A stretch of 64,000 nt of DNA from assembly GCA_963759055.1 (NCBI GenBank), contig CAVWYD010000014.1:62001-126000 (forward strand). Reading direction: 5' to 3'. The translations under genes and the position numbers were made by a program. The notes beneath the pieces were generated by a model that was not told the origin of the DNA, did not search any database, and was given only the letters and a program-made list of their open reading frames with translations. Origin of the DNA: Thiosocius sp963759055. Lineage in GTDB: Bacteria; Pseudomonadota; Gammaproteobacteria; Chromatiales; Chromatiaceae. Of this stretch, positions 1 through 8,689 are shown one piece after another (position 1 is the stretch's first letter; the number at the start of each line of letters is the position of its first letter).

Positions 1-2
1 AG

Positions 3-170
3 TTCGCCGGACGGGTGGATCTCGGCACCATCAGCACCGCGGTGGCGCTGGCCTATCTGGATCTGCGCGGCGCGGTCGGCGAATGGCGTGACGGACGCCC
101 CCGGCTGAGTGCCTGGTTTGCCGAATTCGCCCGGCGGCCTTCGATGATCGCGACTGCGCCGCCGGCCTGA
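3..170 (+). CDS. Glutathione S-transferase family protein, C-terminal fragment
   Basis: The window opens inside a reading frame that runs 55 codons to a TGA. The residues (YLDLRG near the start, then RPRLSAWFAEFARRPSM) match the last helices of the GST C-terminal domain, where a 'P.L..W...F..RPS' pattern is usual. Such proteins conjugate or bind glutathione in the cytoplasm; the substrate cannot be inferred. The N-terminal thioredoxin fold lies outside the window. The photolyase start codon follows after 7 bases, so the two may be co-transcribed. Confidence 0.6.
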   Translation, partial: FAGRVDLGTISTAVALAYLDLRGAVGEWRDGRPRLSAWFAEFARRPSMIATAPPA

Positions 171-177
171 AAGTTTC

Positions 178-1600
178 GTGTCCCTGGCTATCGTCTGGTT
201 TCGCCGTGACCTGCGCCTGAGCGACAATCCCGCCCTGGCGGCCGCCCTGGCAAACCATGAACGCGTGCTGCCGGTGTACATTCATGCGCCGGACGAGGAT
301 GCGCCCTGGCAGCCGGGTGCCGCCAGCCGGTGGTGGCTGCATCATGCCCTGGCTGACCTCGCCGCGCAGTTGCAGGATCGCCTGCTGATTCGGCGCGGCC
401 CCAGTCTGGCGACCCTGCAGGACCTGGTGCAGCGCAGTGGAGCCGAGTGCGGTCTACTGGAACCGTCTGTACGAACCGGCGGCGATTCGCCGCGATACCG
501 AGGTCAAGCAGGCGCTGCGCGCGGCAGGCGTCACGGCCGTGAGCAACAATGCGGCCCTGCTGTTCGAGCCCTGGGAGGTGCAGAACAGGCAGGGTGGCGC
601 CGTACCGCGTTTTCACGCCGTTCTGGAAACGCCTGCTGGAATTCGGCCTGCCGCAACGGCCGGTCGGCCGTGCCCGCGACTCGAAGGGCGGCTGGCGGGC
701 GGGCGGCACTCGCCGGTATGGGTGGCTGTGCGCTGGCTGAGCTCGATCTGCTGCCTCGGATCCCCTGGGATCAGGGTATCGCAGGGGCCTGGCACCCGAC
801 GCGGGCCGGGGCGGAGGCCAGGCTGGATGAGTTCCTGGCCACCGGCCTGCGTCACTATGCGCATGGTCGCGATCTGCCCGACAAGGATCAGGTCTCGCGT
901 CTGTCGCCTTATCTGCATTTCGGTCAGCTCGGGCCGCGCGAGATCGTTTCTGCGTGCCGCGACGGCGGGCACGCCGCGGCCGAGTTTCTGCGCGAGACTC
1001 GGCTGGCGCGAGTTCGCCCATCATCTGCTGTTTCATTTCCCGCACACCAGCGACAAGCCGCTGGACGAGCGCTTTGCAGCTTTCCCTGGCGCGACGATCC
1101 GGCGGCCATGCAGGCCTGGCAGCGCGGCAAGACAGGCATCCCCCTGGTCGATGCAGGCATGCGCCAGCTGTGGGCCACGCGGCTGGATGCACAACCGGGT
1201 GCGCATGATCGTCGCCTCTTTCCTGAGCAAGAATCTGCTGCTTCCCTGGCAGGACGGTGCGCGCTGGTTCTGGGACACGCTGGTCGATGCCGACCTCGCC
1301 AGCAACAGCCTGGGCTGGCAGTGGATCGCGGGTTGCGGTGCCGACGCGGCGCCTTATTTCCGGGTGTTCAATCCGGTCCTGCAGGGCGAGAAGTTCGATC
1401 CCGCTCGGCGGCTATGTGCGGCACTGGGTGCCGGAGCTCGCGCGGCCTGCCGCCGAAATGGATCCATCGGCCCTGGGAGGCACCTGCCGATGTGTTGCGC
1501 ACAGCCGGACTGACGCTGGGTGAGGACTACCCGTATCCCGATTGTCGATCTCAAGGCGAGCAGGCAGCGCGCACTGGATGTCTGGGCAACGGTGAAATGA
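178..1600 (+). CDS. phrB: Deoxyribodipyrimidine photolyase (frame-disrupted)
   Basis: FAD-dependent enzyme that splits cyclobutane pyrimidine dimers using blue/near-UV light. A GTG start gives MSLAIVWFRRDLRLSDNPAL, the standard photolyase opening. Collinear family blocks follow in changing frames: YWNRLYEP, LDLLPRIPWD, SRLSPYLHFGQLGPREI, GWREFAHHLLFHFP, TGIPLVDAGMRQLW, GWMHNRVRMIVASFLSKN (FAD-binding core), GWQWIAGCGADAAPYFRVFNP, WEAP, and a C-terminal KASRQRALDVWATVK. Total length of about 474 codons equals the E. coli enzyme. About nine frame changes occur, mostly one extra C or G (for example near 600, 1180, 1394, 1540), with no loss of conserved residues, so sequencing error is likelier than decay. 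Photolyase is a usual member of LitR/ChrR-type light-response loci like the one downstream. Confidence 0.85.
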
Positions 1601-1648
1601 GTGACTATCCCGTTCGGCGGAGACTGGGCTCTGCGGCTGCGGGCCTGT

Positions 1649-1857
1649 TCAGGCCCTGTCTTTGCCCCTGGCCGTCAGGGTGCCTGCCTGCGCGGGGGTG
1701 TTGCTGCCGGCCTGCATCTGGTAGGCCGCACGGCGTTTGAGATAGGCGCCCTTGCGCAGATCTCCATGGTGGGGCTCGGACGATCCGGTGGTGGAACTGT
1801 GCGTGTGCTTGATTTTTCGTTCATCTTTCTTGCGAAAGGGGGGGGTCCTTCCGGCAT
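1649..1857 (-). CDS. Small basic hypothetical protein (about 69 aa, one apparent frameshift)
   Basis: Reading leftward from the ATG at 1857, an open frame resumes after a run of eight C residues (1838-1845 on the opposite strand) if the run is corrected by one base. It continues through DERKIKHTHSSTTGSSEP, HHGDLRKGAYLKRRAAYQMQ and AGSNTPAQAGTLTARGKDRA to a TGA. The product would be small, hydrophilic and rich in Lys/Arg/His/Thr, with no recognised domain. It lies just downstream of the MerR gene on the same strand, so it may be the last gene of that operon. No good ribosome-binding site is visible, and coding status rests on composition only. Confidence 0.3.
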
Positions 1858-2006
1858 GTCCTTGTCTGAATTCAATCGGCTAAGCCGGTTGTCGGCATCC
1901 GTCCGACAAGCTATAGCCCTATTTCTCATCGCCTGTTGCCCTTTGTTCGCAGTATCTCGCTTGTGCGTCAGGTCGCAGTTTGCGGCCGGCGCACTGCGGG
2001 ACGGTT

Positions 2007-3006
2007 TCAGTTGACCTCGTTCTTGTTGGCGACACTGCCCGGAATCTGCGATGTTTTCCACCTCGGCCAGTTTCTCCAGGGCCACCTCCATCAGCCAGCG
2101 CGCGCGCGCCGTCATCTGATGCAGATAGCCGTGCAGGGCGGCGTCCTTGCGCGTGCTGACCTCGCAGCGCGCGCTGTAGTCCTCGAACGCGGCCAGCTGT
2201 TCGATCACGCTGGACATGTGGTGCGGACACTCGCATTCGAGGCTGGTGGTGACGTCGGACAGGTAGCACCAGCTGTTCACTGCTGAAACGTTTGGGTGGT
2301 ATCGGGTCGCTGCTGGCCACCCGCGGATCCCAGTCCGGCGGGCTCCAGTCGATCTGGCGCGACTGGCTGAGCTGGCACTGCTGCCAGATATGTTCCAGCG
2401 CCACCGGTGCGCGCAGGGTCTGCAGGCCGTAGCGCTGCAGCTGGCTGACGATGTTCGACGGACTGAAGGCATAGATCACCACGATGCGTTGGGCGCGCTT
2501 GCGTAGCTCGGGCGCATTGAGGTCGCGCGCGATGTTGCGATCGAGGAACGGCAGTTCGATCACCAGGGTGTCGCAATCGGTCTCGTCTTCGAGGAAGGAC
2601 TCCAGGTCCGTGTAGGCACCGGCCATCTCCAGGCCCTGCGGCATGCTCTCGGTGTTGCAGGCGCGCACCGAGATCGCCTGGCCGACGACGCAGACCTCGT
2701 GCTGGCCGCTGCCCATCGGCGGCAGGTTGGCCGGCTGCGCCGTTGTTCAGTCGACGGTTCAGCTCCTCGAGCCGGAGGTTGGCGACCGTGCTGATCGCGT
2801 GGCCGCTGTCGACCAGGGTCTTGATCATGGTCAGTCGGGTGACGTCCTGCTGGCTGTAGAGGCGGCCGCCCTTGGGTGTGCGCCGTGGCTCGACCACCTC
2901 GTATCGCCGCTCCCAGATCCTCAGGGTGTCGGGCGATATCCCGGTCAGGCGTGCCACGGCGCCGATGCGGTAGGCGCTGCTCGTGTCTTCTGAGTGGATC
3001 GATCAT
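2007..3006 (-). CDS. LitR-like MerR-family transcriptional regulator (frame-disrupted)
   Basis: Begins MIDP..SEDTSSAYRIGAVARL, followed by the MerR helix-turn-helix (TGISPDTLRIWERRYEVVEP) and wing (PRRTPKGGRLYSQQDV). The middle is a Rossmann-like effector part (CDTLVIELPFLD, RIVVIYAFSPSNIV) related to that of LitR/CarH proteins but without the DxHxxG cobalamin motif. The C-terminal part carries a CECPHH cluster, a further upstream Cys (WCYLSD) and YSARCE, then a helical stretch ending GSVANKNEVN-stop. About three frame changes. Its ATG overlaps the TGA of the NTF2-like gene (ATGA), so the two are probably translationally coupled. LitR-type regulators control light-inducible photolyase and fatty-acid genes, which fits this locus. 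Ligand and DNA site are inferred, not shown. Confidence 0.75.
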
Positions 3007-3481
3007 GTCGGGTTCCTCTGAGGTGGCTGAAGATTGGGTTGGTGTCGGGGTCGCTGTCTGCGGTGCCGCGAGGCGATTGCGCAGCGCGCGGAACAGGCGT
3101 CCCAAGACGGGAAGGTCTTCGTACAGCTGGCTTGCCGGGTCCCAGTAGTCGCGGTGCTCTGTGACCCGGCCGTCGGGTGAGAACTGCACCCGGCTGACGC
3201 CGTGCACGCTGCGCCGCGAGCCCGGGCTGCCGAAACTGAAATGCCAGCGCAGATAGACCAGTGTCGTCGCCCAGGCATTCGTCGACCTCGAACCTCGGAT
3301 CCTCGCAGCTCGCGAACATGTGTTCGAACACGCGGCGGATCGAGCGGCTGCCGCGTACGTCGTTGAACGGGTCGACGAAGTGCGCCTGCTCGGCGAAACA
3401 GTCTTCCAGGGATTGCAGCATGTCGAGGGCGTCAGGCTGCTCGAAGGCCTCGATGTAGCGCTGCACGTGTGTCGGATTCAT
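3003..3481 (-). CDS. SnoaL/NTF2-like family protein (frame-disrupted)
   Basis: Opens MNPTHVQRYIEAFEQPDALD, a typical NTF2-like first helix, then HFVDPFNDVRGSRSIRRVFEHMF, WHFSFG, FSPDGRVTEHRDYWDPASQLYEDLP and GRLFRALRNRLA. The 'dGrv.eHrdYWD' strand is diagnostic of the SnoaL-like cone fold. About 159 codons, with two frame changes. The exact role is unknown; homologues sit beside SDR and MerR genes in light-response clusters. Start and stop both overlap neighbours by ATGA, placing it firmly between the SDR and MerR genes in one operon. Confidence 0.7.
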
Positions 3482-4233
3482 GCGGAGAGCACCTTGCGTC
3501 CGATGAACCAGAAGAAGAGCCCGGTAGGGCAGGCAGCGCAGCAGTTTCAGCGGCCATATCAGACGGCGCGGGAAGCTGATCTCGAAGCCTTTGCCATCCA
3601 GCGCGTCGATGATTCGCCGGGCCGCAGTCTCGGCGGTGCAGCAGGCCGGGCATGCGGAAATCGTTCTTCGCGGTCAGCCGGCTGTCGACGAAGCCGGGGT
3701 TGATCACCCGCAGGCGAATACCCCAGCGCGCCGCCTCGGGCTGCAGCGCCTCGGCAAGGTGGATGGTCGCCGCCTTGGGCGCGGAGTAGGGCGCACCCTG
3801 CGGCAGGCCGCGGTATCCGGCCGCGCTGGCGTTCAGCAGGATCTGGCCGCCGCCGTGCTCGCGCATCAGTGGCAGCACGGCAGCCGAGGACGTAGACGGC
3901 GCCGAGATAGTTGACGCGGTTCAGGCGCTCGAACAGGTCGACGTCGAAATCCTCCAGCGGCATGGGGCGGTAGTCGCCCGCGTTGACCAGGACCAGGTCG
4001 GGGGGCAGCTGCGCGAACAGCTGCTGCGCAGTTGGCGCACGGCGTCCCGGTCGGTGACGTCCAGCGGCAAGGGGGTGGCGCCGATCTCGGCTGCGGCCGG
4101 TCGCAGCCGGTCAGGGTCGCGCGCCGAAAGGGTCACCGTCCAGCCCGCCGTCGACGAGCAGGCGTCCGACCTCGAGACCCATGCCCGAACTCGCACCGAT
4201 CAGCCAGGCGTGCTGCGTTGAGTCCGCTGTCAC
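3478..4233 (-). CDS. Short-chain dehydrogenase/reductase (frame-disrupted)
   Basis: NAD(P)-dependent oxidoreductase of the classical SDR fold. A GTG start gives VTADSTQHAWLIGASSGMG with the cofactor loop GASSGMG, then LPLDVTDRDAV, MPLEDFDVDLFERLNRVNYL, LLNASAAGYRGLPQGAPYSA with PYSAPKA (YxxxK catalytic pair), and VINPGFVDSRLTAKNDFRMP. About 252 codons, normal for the family, with three or four frame changes. Its GTG overlaps the DUF3429 stop (GTGA) and its TGA overlaps the NTF2-like ATG. The substrate is unknown; in related clusters an SDR accompanies fatty-acid-modifying enzymes. Confidence 0.8.
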
Positions 4234-4694
4234 GACGCATCCCCGGGTGCGGGACGGCAGCGGTGAGCAGGCATCGCGATCACCAGGGTCGACAGTCGCA
4301 GGCGCAGCCGCCGGTAGTCGTCGTCCAGCAGCGGCAGCAGATAGCAGTCGACACCAGGATGAGGGCGAAAAGGGCCGCAAATCCGGCAAAGGCAATGCCG
4401 GCCGGCAGGCTCAGGAGGGACCAGGCGAGCAGCGCCGGGGTGACGCCCCAGGCCAGGCGGACGGTCTGCTGCCCTGCCGGTCATCTACCGACGGTCCCCC
4501 AGTGAACGGCGCCAAGGAAACTCGCGATCAGCGCCGCGTAGTTGAGCAGCTGGGTGGCCGCCAGGTCCTGCCAGCTGCGGTCGTCGGCGAGCAGCATCAC
4601 CGCCAGGCAGCCGCAAACGGCAGCAGCCCGGCATAGCCGAGGAGCCGGCGCTGTTGCAGGTCCCGTCGCAGGGCTGGCCGCAGACCGCGGTCAC
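4230..4694 (-). CDS. DUF3429 family integral membrane protein (frame-disrupted)
   Basis: Reassembled across three or four frame changes, the product contains LRRDLQQRRLLGYAGLLPFA, LLNYAALIASFLGAVHWGTV, WGVTPALLAWSLLSLP, AGIAFAGFAALFALIL and DCYLLPLLDDDYRRLRLRLS. The YAGLLPF, SFLGAVHWG and WGV.PALLAW blocks are the signature of DUF3429 (TMEM69-like) proteins, with four to five hydrophobic segments. Function is unknown; location is the inner membrane. The start (GTG at 4694) overlaps the gpx stop, and the stop overlaps the SDR start. Confidence 0.65.
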
Positions 4695-5244
4695 AACAGC
4701 TCCTCGACGGCATTGACGATGGTCGCGCTCTGAGGCGAGGTGAAGCTCAGGTAGTTGTCGACCAGGCGCCCGTCGCGACCGATCAGGTACTTGTGGAAGT
4801 TCCATTTCGGATAACGCCCGGCGGCCTCGCCAAGGGCGGGAACAGGGGGTCGGCCTTGCCCTTTTTGACCTGGGTCTTTGCAAACATCGGGAATTTCACG
4901 CTGTAGGTGAGTCGGCAGAAGTCCTTGATCTGGGCCTCGGTGCCCGGCTCCTGCCCGCCGAAATCATTGGACGGAAAACCGAGTACGACCAGGCCGCGGT
5001 CACGGTACTTGGCGTACAGCGCCTCCAGCCCTTCGTATTGACCCGTGAAGGCGCACTTGCTTGCCGTGTTGACGACCAGGACAACCTTGCCGCCGTATGC
5101 CTCCTTCAGATTGACCGTCTCTTCGCTGCCCAGACGCCGGGCATCGAGGTCCAGCAGGTCCTGTTGCGGTGCCGCTTGTACAGGTCCGAGCCCAAAAATT
5201 GTCAGCAAAGTCAGCATCTTGATCTGAAAGTGTACAGGTTTCAT
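4691..5244 (-). CDS. Exported glutathione peroxidase-like thiol peroxidase
   Basis: Reduces peroxides using a reactive cysteine. The N-terminus has a Lys-containing then hydrophobic signal peptide ending near GPVQA, so the protein is probably periplasmic. Family motifs are VVNTASKCAFTGQYEGLEAL (catalytic Cys in place of selenocysteine), FPSNDFGGQEPG (catalytic Gln) and, after one frame change near 4830, KWNFHKYLIGRDG (Trp-Asn), ending VNAVEELL. About 184 codons. First gene of the leftward operon and divergent from the FAD oxidoreductase, so peroxide defence is tied to the same promoter region as the lipid-modifying genes. Confidence 0.85.
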
Positions 5245-5262
5245 ATATTTTCTCTTGCATTT

Positions 5263-5291
5263 TTGTCCAGAACGTATAAGTTATGTATAGC
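5263..5291 (+). promoter_or_regulatory. Divergent promoter region with candidate MerR operator
   Basis: The 95 bp between the gpx and FAD oxidoreductase start codons contain, rightward, a possible -35 TTGTCC (5263-5268) and -10 TATAGC (5286-5291) with a 17-bp spacer. The perfect palindrome ATAAGTTAT (5276-5284) lies inside that spacer, the usual place for a MerR-family operator. A good ribosome-binding site (AAAGAGGG, 5326-5333) precedes the ATG at 5340. No leftward promoter was assigned with confidence. Confidence 0.4.
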
Positions 5292-5339
5292 TTTTTACGA
5301 AAAGAATGTCAAAGACTCCTTCGACAAAGAGGGTAATAA

Positions 5340-6639
5340 ATGGACAAAAACAGACGAATTGCAGTCATCGGAAGCGGCATCAGTGGCGCCTCTGCCGCCT
5401 GGTTGCTGCGCGACCACGCCGACGTGACCCTGTTCGAGCGCGGTTCACGCTTCGGCGGGCACACCCACACCTTTCACGTTGAGGAAGAAGCAGTCGGTGG
5501 CGGTCGATACCGGCTTCATGGTCTTCAATCGTCGAAAACTACCCCCTGCTGTGCGCGCTGTTCGACCATCTTGGGATTGGCAGCTACCCGACCGACATGT
5601 CCTTTTCGGCCTCTTTCGATCAGGGTCGTCTGGAATATGCGGGGACCGATCTGAACACCCTGTTCGGTCAGCGCAGAAACCTGGTCAATACGCGCTTCTG
5701 GGGGATGCTGCTCAGCATCATGCGCTTCAACCGCCTCGCCCAGCAGGCCCTGTCGGAGTCGCTGCCAGCGCAGATGGGCATGGGGGAGTTTCTCGACCGT
5801 CACGGTTTCAGCGAGACCTTCCGCTCGCGCTACCTCTATCCGATGGCGGCGGCCATCTGGTCTTGCCCGCGCGACCAGATCGCGCGATTTCCCGCGGTCA
5901 GTTTTCTGCGTTTTTTTGCCAACCACGGACTGATACGTCTGGCCGACCGCCCGCAATGGCTGACCGTCGAGGGCGGATCCAGCACGTACATGGATCGGCT
6001 GATCGGCGACCTGGGGCCGCGGCGCGGCTCAATGCGCCGGTCGCGCAGGTGGAGCGCACCGCGCACGGGGTCGATCTGATCGACAAAGACGGGGCGCGCC
6101 AGTCCTTCGACGAGGTGGTGTTCGCCTGCCACAGCGACCAGGCGCTGCGCCTGCTCGCGGATCCCAGCCCGAGCGAACGTCGCCTGCTCGGCGCTATCCC
6201 CTACCAGGCCAACCGTGTGCTGTTGCACCGCGACCCGGCGCCTGATGCCGCGCGAACGGCGGGTCTGGTCTTCCTGGAATTATCTCAGCCGCTCGGCCGA
6301 AGACGAGGCCCAGGCGGTCAGCGTCACCTATTGGATGAACAGTCTGCAGCGCCTGGCGACGTCGAACGATTACTTCGTCAGTCTGAATCCCGCTGGACGA
6401 GCCGCGCGAGGAGAGCCATCGCCGCCGAGTTCGAGTACGAACACCCGGTGTTCACCACGGCGGCGCTGGAGGCGCAGAAGCAGCTGCATCGCATCCAGGG
6501 CCGTTCGCACACCTGGTTTGCCGGCGCCTGGACCGGCTACGGTTTTCACGAGGACGGGATGCGCTCAGGCGTCGAGGTGGCGCAGGCGCTGGGGGCGACG
6601 CTGCCCTGGGATGCCGGCGCAGGTGCGCGCCTCGCGTGA
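5340..6639 (+). CDS. FAD-dependent amine oxidase/desaturase-like oxidoreductase (frame-disrupted)
   Basis: Starts with a dinucleotide-binding fold (RIAVIGSGISGASAAWLL, GSRFGGHTHTF), then VDTGFMVFN, PTDMSFSASFDQGRLEYAGT, LYPMAAAIWSCP, FANHGLIRLADRPQW, GGSSTYMDRLI, VVFACHSDQALRLL and the C-terminal FAD loop WFAGAWTGYGFHEDGMRSG. This is the NAD(P)-binding Rossmann/amine-oxidase family that accompanies DUF1365 and Cfa-like methyltransferases. About 430 codons, four or five frame changes. In Rhodobacter sphaeroides, genes of this kind of cluster take part in furan fatty acid synthesis; which step this protein performs is inference. First gene of a six-gene rightward operon. Confidence 0.8.
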
Positions 6640-6675
6640 TCTGACCCTGGTGCCCGAACTCGTAAGGAAGGCGGC

Positions 6676-7452
6676 ATGAGTCCTGCCGACGACACGGCCT
6701 GCGTCTACAGCGCCGAGGTGATGCACGAGCGCTTCACGACGGCGCAATACCGCTTTCGCTACCGGATCTTCAGCGTGCTGCTCGATATCGACGGTATCGA
6801 GCAGGCGGCGGCATCCACCCGCCTGTTCTCGCTGAACCGCTTCAACCTGTTGAGCTTTCACGACCGCCGATCATCTGCCGCCCGGGGAGACGGACCTGCG
6901 CGCCTGGGCCGAGCGGGTGCTTGCCGAGGGTGGCATCGACGGCAGCCGGCTGAAGATCCGCCTGTTGTGTTTTCCGCGCCTGCTCGGCTGGGTGTTCAAT
7001 CCGCTCAGCCTCTGGTACTGCGAGACACCGGAGGGTCGGCCTGCGGCGGTCATTGCGGAGGTGCGCAACACCTTCGGTGAGCGCCACTGCTATCTGCTGA
7101 AGCCGCAGGCGGGGGAGAATCGGACTGGCCGCTGCGACAGCGGCATGCCAAGGAGTTCCATGTCTCGCCGTTCATCGGCATGCAGGCCGAGTACGCCTTC
7201 CGGCTCTCACGGCCGGACGAGCGACTTGGCGTTCTGATCCGCGAGTACGAGGGAGACCGGCTGATGCTGGTTGCCAGCCAGACCGGCTCGCGTCGCCCCT
7301 TTACCGACCGTCAGCTGCTTTCGCAGGTCCTGCGCGTTCCACTGCAGACGCTGAAGGTCCTGGCAGCCATCCATTGGCAGGCACTGAAGATCTGGGCGCA
7401 GGGCGCCCGTTTCCATCGCAAGCCTGCGCCACCGATTGAGGAGGTGAGTTGA
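6676..7452 (+). CDS. DUF1365 domain-containing protein (frame-disrupted)
   Basis: Begins MSPADDTACVYSAEVMHERF with the family motif 'Y.G.v.H.R..p..hrF.Yrif' visible as MHERFTTAQYRFRYRIFSVL, then RFNLLSFHDR, IRLLCFPRLLGWVFNPLSLW, AVIAEVRNTFGERHCYLL, KEFHVSPFIGM and a C-terminal HWQALKIWAQGARFHRKP. All are DUF1365 blocks. About 259 codons with two or three frame changes. No biochemical function is established to my knowledge; it is almost always next to an FAD oxidoreductase and a Cfa-like methyltransferase, as here. The TGA ends one base before the next ATG. Confidence 0.82.
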
Positions 7453-7453
7453 A

Positions 7454-8680
7454 ATGAGTTCGCAAACAGCTTCGCTGGCCATTGATCTGCCGGCGATCGA
7501 ACGTATGCCCTGGTATCAGCGCCGGTTGATCGACCAGCTACGCCGGCTGCAGCGGGGTCTCTGGAGATCACCTTGCCGGGTCACCCGGCCTTCCGGATTC
7601 AGGGGGCGGCGCCCGGTCCGTCCGCCGACATCACGGTCTGCGGCCCGGCGCTGTGCTGCGGCGCCTGTTCTGGCGCGGCGACCTCGGTTTTGCCGAGGGC
7701 TACATGGCTGGCGAGTGGGAATCGCGCGATCCTGCCATACTGCTCGAGCTGTTTGCGGTGAATCTGGACGCCTACGCCGAGAGCGATTCACGCCACGGCC
7801 TGGCGCAGGTTCATGACCCGCGTGCGGCATCGCCTGAACCGCAACTCGCTGCGCGGCAGTCGTCGCAACATCTCGGCGCACTACGATCTGGGCAACGACT
7901 TCTACGCCCAGTGGCTGGACGACTCGATGACCTATTCGGCCGCCCTGTTCGACCGGTGATGAGTCGCTGACCGAGGCGCAGGAGCGCAAGTACCAGCGCA
8001 TGCTGGACCAGATCGACCCGAAGCCGGGCGAGCACATCCTGGAGATCGGCTGCGGCTGGGGCGGTTTCGCCGAGTATGCGGCACGCCGCGGTATGCGGGT
8101 CACCGGTCTGACCCTGTCGCAGGAGCAGCTCGATTTCGCACGGCGCCGTATCGCGGCGGCGGGTCTGGCTGACCGGGTCGAGCTGCAAGCTGTGCGACTA
8201 CCGCGACTTCGACCAGACGGTCGATCACATCGTCTCGATCGAGATGTTCGAGGCGGTCGGTCAGGAATACTGGCCGGGTTACTTCGCGACCCTGATGCGC
8301 TGCCTGCGCCCCGGTGGACGGGTCGCGCTACAGGTCATCACCATCGACGAGGCGCACTTTCGAGCAGTATGCGGACAACCCCGGTGGTTTCATTCAGACC
8401 TACATCTTCCCCGGCGGCATGCTGCCCACCAAGGGACACCTCGAGCAGCTGTCTCACGGACAGCGGCCTGAAATGGCGCGGCATGCACAGCTTCGGGATC
8501 GACTATGCAGATACCCTGGCCCTCTGGCACCAACGCTTCAACCGCTGCACCGAGTGGCTGGAAGCGCACGGTTACGACCGGCGATTCCGCCGCATGTGGC
8601 GTTATTACCTCGCCTTCTGCGAGGCCGGTTTTCGCGCCCGCCAGATCGACGTGGTCCACTGCGTGATGGAAAAGGGCTGA
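7454..8680 (+). CDS. Cfa-like SAM-dependent fatty-acid methyltransferase, probably UfaM-type (frame-disrupted)
   Basis: Methyltransferase of the cyclopropane-fatty-acid-synthase family, acting on phospholipid acyl chains. Blocks in order: FWRGDLGFAEGYMAGEWES, ISAHYDLGNDFYAQWLDDSM, SAM loop EIGCGWGGFAEYAARRG, GLTLSQEQLDFARRR, DYRDFDQTVDHIVSIEMFEA, YIFPGGMLPT, FGIDYADTLALWHQRF and FRRMWRYYLAFCEAGFRARQ. About 409 codons, around eight frame changes. Two Cfa bicarbonate-site residues are replaced: the Cys of 'QYSCAYW' reads TYSAALF, and the His of 'MFEHVG' reads MFEAVG, while the Tyr of YIFPxG is kept. That argues against cyclopropanation and for methylation of an unsaturated chain. GAGGTGAG precedes the ATG, and the gene abuts DUF1365. 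Confidence 0.82.
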
Positions 8681-8689
8681 GGTCGCCCG

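Noticed and set aside
178..1600. Photolyase treated as a true pseudogene
   Set aside because: All conserved blocks, including the FAD-binding core, are present at full length and every break is a single-base change beside C/G runs, so error is likelier than decay.
2007..3006. Calling the MerR protein a cobalamin photoreceptor (CarH/LitR class I)
   Set aside because: No DxHxxG motif or upstream four-helix B12 cap is visible; only the Rossmann-like similarity remains.
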